Of a DNA stretch of 64,000 nucleotides, positions 45,553 through 51,609 are shown one piece after another (the stretch's first letter is position 1; each line of letters begins with the position of its first letter). Under the pieces are notes generated by a model. That model was not told where the DNA came from. It ran no database searches and worked only from the letters and a program-made list of their open reading frames with translations. The stretch covers positions 6,125,981 to 6,189,980 of the forward strand of contig NZ_LT629732.1 of NCBI RefSeq assembly GCF_900104745.1. The letters are read 5' to 3'. A program made the position numbers and the translations under genes. Source of the DNA: Actinopolymorpha singaporensis. GTDB taxonomy: Bacteria; Actinomycetota; Actinomycetes; Propionibacteriales; Actinopolymorphaceae.

Positions 45553-46133
45553 TCCGAGTGTCGGGTGGAGTGCCCGGCGGGCCGGCCGGCGGCCGCGGAG
45601 CGTTTCTGCAGGGCCGCAAGGTAGCGGTTGTACGCCGTGAGCGCCGCCTCGTCCGTCCCGTCCTCGCCGTCAGAGGGGCCGGCCACGTCGCTTCCCGCGG
45701 TGGAGTGAACCCCGGTGACGTCCGGCCGCACCAACCGTTTCGGCGGCAGCGGAGGCAGTTCCGTGAGCTCGTCGCCGGTACGCCGGTCAGCGTCCGGGCG
45801 AGCGCCCACCTCCGGGCCCGGTCGCGCGTTCGCAGTCTCGCGTTCGCTCGACCCCCGCCGACTCTCCCGCAGCAGCCGCCACCAGACGTAGACCGCGAAC
45901 ACCGCGAAGAACGGCCACTGCAACGCGTAGCCGAAGTTCTGCCAGTCGCCAGTCCGCGACTCGAACCGTCCCAGTTGCCACCAGGCGAGGAACAGAAACG
46001 CCGCGACGGCCAGGACGACCACCAGCGTGAAAGCGACCCACTGCCAGCTCAGCAGCCGGCGGAGCAGGCTCGTGGACGTGGGCCGGGACTCCTCGGAGTC
46101 GGCGGGTGTGCTCGCGCCGGGCTTGTCGTCCAC
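45534..46133 (-). CDS. Two-helix membrane protein of unknown function
   Basis: The 199-residue protein has a polar N-terminus, two transmembrane helices (WQWVAFTLVVVLAVAAFLFL and FGYALQWPFFAVFAVYVWW) separated by a short loop, and a long disordered Pro/Asp/Glu-rich C-terminal tail. Similar proteins in actinomycetes lack an assigned function. The GTG at 46133 was chosen over a longer start with Cys/Gly-rich sequence. It is divergent from the ThiF-like gene. Confidence 0.65.
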   Translation of the reverse strand: MDDKPGASTPADSEESRPTSTSLLRRLLSWQWVAFTLVVVLAVAAFLFLAWWQLGRFESRTGDWQNFGYALQWPFFAVFAVYVWWRLLRESRRGSSERETANARPGPEVGARPDADRRTGDELTELPPLPPKRLVRPDVTGVHSTAGSDVAGPSDGEDGTDEAALTAYNRYLAALQKRSAAAGRPAGHSTRHSDGRPLG

Positions 46134-46289
46134 TTCGCTTCCACTCCCCGCGCATCGCGGTCGCCCACATCCTGCGCCGACGATAACACCGGCTGTGGAC
46201 AACTCCTCCTGTGGACGACGCCCACCGGCGGGCCCTCGCCCGTGGCAGGCTTCGTTCCCTCGCCGCCGACTCGTCCGGGGAGGTCACCC

Positions 46290-47357
46290 GTGCGCCCACA
46301 GATCAAGCCCGCCCTGCGCCGGGTCTGGCGGGACGGGCAGACCGTCCAGATCGGGCTGGATCCCGCCCACGCGCTCGTGGTCACCGGACTCGACGCCGGA
46401 CTGCGGCACCTGGTCGAGAGCCTGTCGGGCGCGTGCTCGGAGGAGGATCTGATCACCGCCGCGCTCGCGGAAGGGGTCAGCCTGCCGCGGGCACACCGCC
46501 TGCTCCGGCTGCTCGACGAGGGCGGAGCGCTGCAGGACGCCGCGTCCGCCGAGGCGGTGTGGGAAGGGGTCGGGCCGGCCGAGCGAGCACGCCTGACTCC
46601 CGACCTTGCCGCCCGTCGGCTCGGCACGCCCGAGGACGACGGCGAGTGGCTCCGCCGTCGCCGGGACGCCGCCGTCTGCGTGTTCGGCGCCGGACGGATA
46701 GGAGCGTCGGTGGCAAGCCTCCTCGCCGCCGGCGGGCTGGGCCGGGTCGACGTGAGCGACCGCACCACCACCCGCCCTGCCGACCTGGCGCCGGCCGGAC
46801 TCTGCACGGGTGACGTCGGCCGCCCGCGTGCCGTCGGCGCCGCACGCGCCGCGAAGCTCGCCGGGCCCTCGACCGAGGTCGGCGCCGGAGGCGTCGGCGG
46901 CATCACCGAACGCCCCGACCTCGCAGTGCTCGCCCCCGAGGAGGAGCCCGACCGCAACCTCGCCGACGCGCTCGTCCGCGCCGGGGTGCCGCACCTCGTG
47001 GTCCGGATGCGCGAGGGCCGGGCGATCCTCGGCCCGCTCGTCCTGCCCGGCACCTCGTCGTGCGTACGCTGCCACGACCTGCACCGCACCGCTCGTGACC
47101 CGCGGTGGCCGGACATCCTGGCCCAGACGGTCGGCGCACCGAACGGGATGCCCGCCTGCGACGTCGTACTCTCCACCGCGGTCGCCGGGCACGCCGCCCT
47201 GCATGTGCTGGCGTTCCTCGACGGCGGGCGGCCTCCGTCGGTGGACGCGACCCTGGAGATGGCCCTTCCGCACGGGACCATCCGCCGGCGGTCGTGGTCG
47301 ATCCACCCGGCGTGCGGGTGCCACTGGGATCCCGAACCCGCGCCGGTTGCCGCCTGA
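46290..47357 (+). CDS. ThiF/cyclodehydratase-like protein in the whiB7 neighbourhood
   Basis: The 355-residue protein has an N-terminal winged-helix-like region (1-100, resembling precursor-peptide-binding domains of azoline cyclodehydratases) and a ThiF/E1-like Rossmann domain with VFGAGRIGASVASLLAAGG (about 130). Cysteine pairs CVRC and CGC may bind zinc. No precursor peptide, YcaO or dehydrogenase gene is next to it, so a classical RiPP cluster is absent. The position before the ABC1 kinase gene corresponds to mycobacterial Rv3196. GGGGAGGT precedes the GTG by 6 nt. Confidence 0.75.
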   Translation: MRPQIKPALRRVWRDGQTVQIGLDPAHALVVTGLDAGLRHLVESLSGACSEEDLITAALAEGVSLPRAHRLLRLLDEGGALQDAASAEAVWEGVGPAERARLTPDLAARRLGTPEDDGEWLRRRRDAAVCVFGAGRIGASVASLLAAGGLGRVDVSDRTTTRPADLAPAGLCTGDVGRPRAVGAARAAKLAGPSTEVGAGGVGGITERPDLAVLAPEEEPDRNLADALVRAGVPHLVVRMREGRAILGPLVLPGTSSCVRCHDLHRTARDPRWPDILAQTVGAPNGMPACDVVLSTAVAGHAALHVLAFLDGGRPPSVDATLEMALPHGTIRRRSWSIHPACGCHWDPEPAPVAA

Positions 47358-47414
47358 CCACTCCCGCCCGGCCGGCCCGCCTCGGTGGCGAGTTCCCTTG
47401 TCGGTGGTCGGCTC

Positions 47415-47420
47415 TAGGTT
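47415..47420 (+). promoter_or_regulatory. -10 element predicted to give a leaderless LLM transcript
   Basis: TAGGTT is followed by 6 nt and the ATG at 47427. The same hexamer and spacing occur before ilvG. Confidence 0.5.
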
Positions 47421-47426
47421 CTGCCC

Positions 47427-48296
47427 ATGAGATACGGATTCGTGTTGCCTTACGGGGACGCGCGCTCCGCCGCGGAGCTGGCGGAGATCGCCGAGGCCCA
47501 CGGTTGGGACGGCTTCTTCGTCTGGGAGGGCATCTGGGCTGTCGATCCGTGGGTCGTCCTCGCCGCGGCGGCGACCCGCACCGAGCGCATCCGCCTCGGC
47601 ACGATGCTCACGCCGCTTCCCCGGCGCCGGCCGTGGGAGCTGGCGGGACAGACCTCCACCCTGGACAACCTCTCCGGTGGGCGGGTCACCCTGTCGGTCG
47701 GGCTCGGCGTCGCCGGCGAGGACCGGTTCTGGCTGTTCGAGGACGACCCCGGCCGGCGAGTGCGCGCCGAGCAACTCGACGAGGGCCTGGCGATGCTGCA
47801 GCAGCTGTGGGGCGAGGAGGCGTTCGACTTCCAGGGTCGGCACTACCGCTCCCGCACGATCGGCACGCTGGCCCCGCCGCCACCGCCGGCACCGGTGCAG
47901 CGGCCCCGCATCCCCGTCTGGGTCGTCGGCGCCTGGCCTCGCCCGAAGTCGATGGCCAGGGCTGCACGCTGGGACGGCTGGCTGCCCCATCACGCCCCCA
48001 CCGATCCACGCAGCGAGGGTGGCGACTTCTCCCCTGACCTGCTCCGGTCCGGTGTCGAGTGGATTCGGTCACACCGGGCCGAGGCCGGCCTCGGCATGGA
48101 CGGGTACGACGTGGTGGTCGAGGGCAGCACGCCGGCGCACGATCCCCGCGCCGCCGCGGAGCGGGTCCGTCCATGGGCAGCCGCGGGTGCGACCTGGTGG
48201 CTGGACGCCGACTGGAGCCTGGGCTTCGACATCGACCAGGTGCGCGCCGAGTCCGAGCGCCGGCTTCGCGCGGGCCCGCCCCGAGTCGACGGGTGA
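47427..48296 (+). CDS. LLM-class flavin- or F420-dependent oxidoreductase
   Basis: The 289-residue TIM-barrel protein has luciferase-like monooxygenase landmarks: EIAEAHGWDGFFVWEG (about 22-37), RIRLGTMLTPLPRRRPWELA (about 52-71) and LSGGRVTLSVGLG (about 84-96). Actinomycete LLM proteins use either FMNH2 or F420; the cofactor cannot be fixed here. It is inserted between the ThiF-like and ABC1 kinase genes, which are neighbours in mycobacteria. Confidence 0.86.
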   Translation: MRYGFVLPYGDARSAAELAEIAEAHGWDGFFVWEGIWAVDPWVVLAAAATRTERIRLGTMLTPLPRRRPWELAGQTSTLDNLSGGRVTLSVGLGVAGEDRFWLFEDDPGRRVRAEQLDEGLAMLQQLWGEEAFDFQGRHYRSRTIGTLAPPPPPAPVQRPRIPVWVVGAWPRPKSMARAARWDGWLPHHAPTDPRSEGGDFSPDLLRSGVEWIRSHRAEAGLGMDGYDVVVEGSTPAHDPRAAAERVRPWAAAGATWWLDADWSLGFDIDQVRAESERRLRAGPPRVDG

Positions 48297-48457
48297 CGCC
48301 GACGTCACCAGGAGTACGAACGCTGTCACTGCCGCTGTGACCGAACCGGAGGGAGGATGTCACGCTGCGCACGAACGCCCGGGGTGGCCCGCGGGAGGAG
48401 GACGGTGTACGTCCCTCGGCTGACGCCGAGGTTGACTGCTACCTGGACAATGGATCC

Positions 48458-49819
48458 GTGAGCGATCTTCCCCGACACACAGTCGCCCGGACCGCGCGGC
48501 TCGCGAGTCTTCCCATCGGCATCGCCGGCCGGACCGCCCTCGGGCTGGGCAAGCGACTGGGCGGCAAGCCGGCCGAGGTCGTCCTCTCCGAGGCTCAGCG
48601 GCGCACCGCCGACCAGCTGTTCAAGGTGCTGGGCGAGCTCAAGGGCGGCGCGATGAAGTTCGGTCAGGCGCTGTCGATCTTCGAGGCCGCTCTTCCCGAA
48701 CACCTCGCCGGGCCCTATCGCGCCACGCTGACCAAGCTGCAGGATTCCGCGCCGCCGATGTCGGCGGACCGGGTGCACAAGGTGCTCGACCGGGAGCTCG
48801 GCCCGCACTGGCGACGGCGGCTGCGCAACTTCGACGACGAGCCGGCCGCGTCGGCGTCGATCGGACAGGTTCACCGTGCCCAGTGGCCGGGCGGACGAGA
48901 GGTCGCCGTCAAGATCCAGTACCCCGGAGCGGCGGAGGCGCTGCGCTCCGACCTCAACCAGATTGCGCTACTCAGTCGGCTCTTCACCACCTGGATGCCC
49001 GGCCTGGAGGTCAAGCCGCTGGTCGCCGAACTCAAGGCGCGCATCGGCGAGGAGCTCGACTACAGCCTCGAGGCGGAGGCGCAGGAGCGGTTCGCCACCG
49101 CCTACGACGGCGACGCCGACTTCGCCATCCCACACGTCCGGCTGCACACCCAGCACGTGCTGGTCACCGACTGGCTGGACGGCACGCCGCTCAGTCAGGT
49201 GATCGCGCACGGCACCCAGGAGGAACGCGACCGCGCCGGCCTGCTGTTCGTGCGGTTCCTGTTCTCCGGGCCGGCTCGCGCCGGCCTGCTGCACGCCGAC
49301 CCGCACCCCGGCAACTACCGCATCACGCCCGACGGACGGCTCGGCGTCCTCGACTTCGGCCTGGTCGCCCGGCTCCCCGGCGGTTTCCCGCCGCAGATCG
49401 GCCGGCTGCTGCGGATCGGCCTGAACGGCGACGCCGAGAACATCCTGGAGGGCCTGCGCGCCGAGGGGTTCGTGAAGCCGCACATCGACCTCGACGCCGA
49501 CGAGCTGTACTCCTACCTCCAGCCGTTCACCGAGCCGGCCCGTCACGAGACGTTCCAGTTCAGCCGGGAGTGGATGCGGTCGCAGTTCCAGCGGATCACC
49601 GACGTCCGCAGCACCAGCGCCAAGACGGCGTTCAAGCTCAACCTCCCGCCGTCGTACGCCCTCATCCACCGGGTGTGGAGCGGCGGCATCGGCGTACTCG
49701 CCCAACTCGGCACCGAGGCGCCGTTCCGGGCCGAGTTCGAACGATGGCTGCCCGGGTTCACCGACGAACCCGTGATCGGCGCCTCCGACGGTCAGGCGTC
49801 GCCGGCACCGACTCCCTGA
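48458..49819 (+). CDS. ABC1/UbiB-family atypical protein kinase
   Basis: The 453-residue protein has the family-specific KxGQ motif (MKFGQALSIF, about 66), Ala-rich loop ASASIGQVHRAQ, catalytic lysine VAVKIQYPG, HADPHPGNY and the metal-binding DFGLVARL. These kinases act near membranes in quinone or lipid metabolism. The mycobacterial counterpart is Rv3197, adjacent to whiB7. The GTG at 48458 is preceded by GACAAT at 6 nt, again suggesting a leaderless mRNA; the ATG a few bases upstream is out of frame. Confidence 0.9.
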   Translation: MSDLPRHTVARTARLASLPIGIAGRTALGLGKRLGGKPAEVVLSEAQRRTADQLFKVLGELKGGAMKFGQALSIFEAALPEHLAGPYRATLTKLQDSAPPMSADRVHKVLDRELGPHWRRRLRNFDDEPAASASIGQVHRAQWPGGREVAVKIQYPGAAEALRSDLNQIALLSRLFTTWMPGLEVKPLVAELKARIGEELDYSLEAEAQERFATAYDGDADFAIPHVRLHTQHVLVTDWLDGTPLSQVIAHGTQEERDRAGLLFVRFLFSGPARAGLLHADPHPGNYRITPDGRLGVLDFGLVARLPGGFPPQIGRLLRIGLNGDAENILEGLRAEGFVKPHIDLDADELYSYLQPFTEPARHETFQFSREWMRSQFQRITDVRSTSAKTAFKLNLPPSYALIHRVWSGGIGVLAQLGTEAPFRAEFERWLPGFTDEPVIGASDGQASPAPTP

Positions 49820-49862
49820 GCCGGACCCGCCTGGTGGCGCACCGCGACCCGTTCGCCGGCCG

Positions 49863-50024
49863 TCACCAGTAGCTGCGCTCCAGCCTGCCCTCGATGTTGC
49901 GTACGTTCTCGCGCGCGCAGCGGTCGCAGTAGTGCTGGACACTTCCCCGCTCTCGCGACACCACCCAGGTGAGTGGTGGCACGTCCCCCGGAGCGGTCTT
50001 TCCACACAGGTCGCAGTCGATCAT
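49863..50024 (-). CDS. 53-residue zinc-ribbon protein
   Basis: The product contains CDLCGK near the start and CDRCAREN towards the end, a pair of CxxC knuckles about 28 residues apart. It starts MIDCDL at the ATG at 50024; a longer open frame upstream is Arg-rich and unlikely. It is read from the same strand as whiB7 but lies beyond a strong hairpin, so it is probably a separate unit. Function unknown. Confidence 0.7.
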   Translation of the reverse strand: MIDCDLCGKTAPGDVPPLTWVVSRERGSVQHYCDRCARENVRNIEGRLERSYW

Positions 50025-50253
50025 GATCGCCGTCGCCTCTCGCCAGCGGCCGCTCCCCCGCGGCCGCGTCCGGTCGATGCACCCATGGTTCACGCCGAAT
50101 GTGACAGCCACGCTACGGACACAGGCCCTGAACCTTTTCGTTATCCACCGTTCGGTCCGTGACCGGTCACCGTCCGACACATCTCCCCCGCGGATGCGCG
50201 CGTACAGCGAACGGCCGGGAGCACCCCCACCGCAAAGAGGCTGCGAACAGCGA

Positions 50254-50289
50254 ACGGCCGGGGCACCCCTGTCGGGGTGCCCCGGCCGT
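50254..50289 (-). terminator. Strong hairpin at the end of the whiB7 unit
   Basis: A perfect 16-bp stem (ACGGCCGGGGCACCCC with its complement) closes a 4-nt loop, 32 bp after the stop of the small basic protein gene. There is no long T-run. The flanking ACAGCGAACGGCCGGG is duplicated at about 50205-50220. Confidence 0.75.
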
Positions 50290-50320
50290 GTCAGTTGCGA
50301 ATGGCGCCGGATCGTCCCGG

Positions 50321-50485
50321 TCAGACGTAACGCGTCCGTACCAGGAGGGTCCGCAGCGTGAGCTTGCGCTCCTCGCGGTTGCGGCGCCGGGCCCGGCGCG
50401 CCTCGGCGGCCCGCCGGTACGCCCGGCCGGCGTCGAGGCGCTCCTGTATCTGCGCTCGTGCGAGATCTTCGTGGAGAAGATTCAT
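50321..50485 (-). CDS. 54-residue Arg-rich protein encoded downstream of whiB7
   Basis: The product is strongly basic and helical (14 Arg; GRAYRRAAEARRARRRNREE), with no Cys. AAGGAG lies 7 nt before the ATG at 50485. An in-frame ATG at 50572 would add 29 residues but has a poorer ribosome-binding site. With no terminator between it and whiB7, it is probably co-transcribed and so induced with whiB7. Ribosome binding is a possible role for such a peptide; that is inference from composition and context only. Confidence 0.6.
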   Translation of the reverse strand: MNLLHEDLARAQIQERLDAGRAYRRAAEARRARRRNREERKLTLRTLLVRTRYV

Positions 50486-50640
50486 GGTGGTGCTCCTTGT
50501 GCTGGCTGTGCTGGTGGACCTTCCCCGAAGTGCCGGGGTGAGGGCGTGCTCGGTGTGGAGGTGGTCAGTCATCGGATTCCCTGTGCGAAGGGAGGCGACG
50601 GTCCGGCGCGGCCGGTCCGACGTGCTCGGTCGGGTGATGG

Positions 50641-50922
50641 TCATGCGGCGACTTCGTTCTTGCGGGGACGTCCGCGCGGCCTCTTGCGCGGAACGACCAC
50701 CCCGGCGATGAAGAGTTCGCCACCCCAGACTCCCCACGGCTCTCGCCGGGCGAGCGCGCCTTCGAGGCACTCCCGCCGGATCGGGCAGTCATGGCAGATG
50801 GTTTTCGCGAACTCGACGTCCGCCGGGGACTCCGCGAAGAAGAGCTCCGGGTCGGATGAGCGGCAGGGAAGCTCTGCCTCTGTCACGACGTCCGTTACGG
50901 CGTCGAGGACGCTAAGACTCAC
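50641..50922 (-). CDS. whiB7: WhiB7 (WblC) antibiotic-response regulator
   Basis: The 93-residue protein has cluster cysteines C20, C43, C46 and C52, the GVWGG turn (64-68) and a C-terminal AT-hook RPRGRPRK (81-88), the feature that separates WhiB7 from other WhiB proteins. WhiB7 binds SigA and AT-rich DNA just upstream of -35 elements to activate intrinsic resistance genes. The GTG follows AAGGAGG at 10 nt and overlaps the stop of an upstream frame. A leader of about 600 nt with a terminator lies upstream. The uvrD2-whiB7 neighbourhood is conserved. Confidence 0.95.
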   Translation of the reverse strand: MSLSVLDAVTDVVTEAELPCRSSDPELFFAESPADVEFAKTICHDCPIRRECLEGALARREPWGVWGGELFIAGVVVPRKRPRGRPRKNEVAA

Positions 50923-51197
50923 TTCCAGTCACCTCCTTGTGTCTGGTGTCGTGCTGGGCCCGTACATCCAGTGGCCGGCCACTCCGTGCTCTGTGACCAA
51001 CCGGTGGTGCTGTGTTGCGGGTGGAGCGGGTGTTGCGGGTGGAGCGGGTTGTAGCGGTGACGCGGATGGTGCGGTGGTGCGTATCTGCGGTGGTACTGGC
51101 TCATCGACTGCCGCCTTTGGGTCCGGAGAAACAAGAAGGCCGCGGATCCCGGGTTCGGGATTCCGCGGCCTTGGAGGCGCCAGTCGAGATTTCTCAT
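50919..51197 (-). CDS. Upstream open frame in the whiB7 leader (92 codons)
   Basis: The frame starts at an ATG that overlaps the stop of the 89-residue frame (ATGA) and ends in a TGA that overlaps the whiB7 GTG (GTGA). Its first eight codons (MRNLDWRL) lie directly before the terminator hairpin and the next sixteen pass through it. The downstream half is repetitive and His/Pro-rich, which argues against a stable folded protein. A regulatory role as a translated leader is more likely: a ribosome paused in the first codons could disturb the hairpin. Confidence 0.4.
   Translation of the reverse strand: MRNLDWRLQGRGIPNPGSAAFLFLRTQRRQSMSQYHRRYAPPHHPRHRYNPLHPQHPLHPQHSTTGWSQSTEWPATGCTGPARHQTQGGDWK
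51012..51047. repeat. 18-bp tandem repeat in the whiB7 leader
   Basis: GTGTTGCGGGTGGAGCGG occurs twice in direct tandem. In the leader frame it encodes the duplicated HPQHPL unit. It lies between the attenuator and the whiB7 start. Confidence 0.75.
51129..51172 (-). terminator. Intrinsic terminator/attenuator in the whiB7 leader
   Basis: On the minus strand a stem of 16 bp with one bulged A (AAGGCCGCGGAATCCCG with CGGGATCCGCGGCCTT) closes an AACC-type loop and is followed by CTTGTTT. It is the best canonical terminator in the window, yet lies about 210 nt before whiB7 and inside an open frame, as in known whiB7/wblC attenuators. Confidence 0.85.
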
Positions 51198-51463
51198 CGA
51201 TCTGGTGGGCTCCAGGCTGGAACACCCGACACGGGGGCCTTGGCGATCGGGGCGGAAACGCCCGTCAGGAAGGCCGGAAGGGACTTGGTCACGACGTCGT
51301 CACGGACATTGAGCGCGCGCACGCGAACGTCGACACCGCCGCCGGACACACTGGTCCCCTGGCGCGGCAGCTTGACGGGCGAGACGCAACGGCTCGCGAT
51401 CAGCAGAACCGAGACGGAGGTGTCGACCATCAGCTCGCGCGACACGTCGGTCGTAACGATCAC
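51194..51463 (-). CDS. 89-residue protein or leader frame upstream of whiB7
   Basis: A GTG with a very strong GGAGGGGG about 9 nt upstream opens a frame with clear GC bias at third positions (VIVTTDVSRELMVDTSVSVL at the start, ending SGVPAWSPPDR). It has no recognised domain and one Cys. Its TGA overlaps the ATG of the following leader frame. It may be a real small protein, or the first translated part of the whiB7 leader. It is transcribed from the AT-box promoter at 51526-51577. Confidence 0.55.
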   Translation of the reverse strand: MIVTTDVSRELMVDTSVSVLLIASRCVSPVKLPRQGTSVSGGGVDVRVRALNVRDDVVTKSLPAFLTGVSAPIAKAPVSGVPAWSPPDR

Positions 51464-51525
51464 TGGGACCCCCTCCTCTCGGTTTGGACATGCGACGCCG
51501 CAGGGCGGCGGCGGGAGTGATGATG

Positions 51526-51577
51526 ACACTAGTGCCTGGCGCCGGAGGCAGGCAACGGAATTAACGAGGGAGTTTTC
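51526..51577 (-). promoter_or_regulatory. WhiB7-type autoregulated promoter with AT-rich box
   Basis: On the minus strand TTGCCT (51555-51550) and TAGTGT (51531-51526) are spaced by 18 nt. A run of AT-rich sequence (GAAAACTCCCTCGTTAATT, about 51577-51559) abuts the -35, where WhiB7 AT-hooks bind in characterised promoters. Transcription would begin near 51519. Confidence 0.65.
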
Positions 51578-51609
51578 GGCCCTCTCGCGCCGGGCAGCCG
51601 GCCGGGAGA

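Noticed and set aside
46290-48296. A RiPP (azole-peptide) biosynthetic cluster built on the ThiF-like and LLM genes
   Set aside because: No precursor peptide, YcaO or dehydrogenase gene is adjacent, and the ThiF-like gene matches a conserved neighbour of the ABC1 kinase and whiB7 genes.
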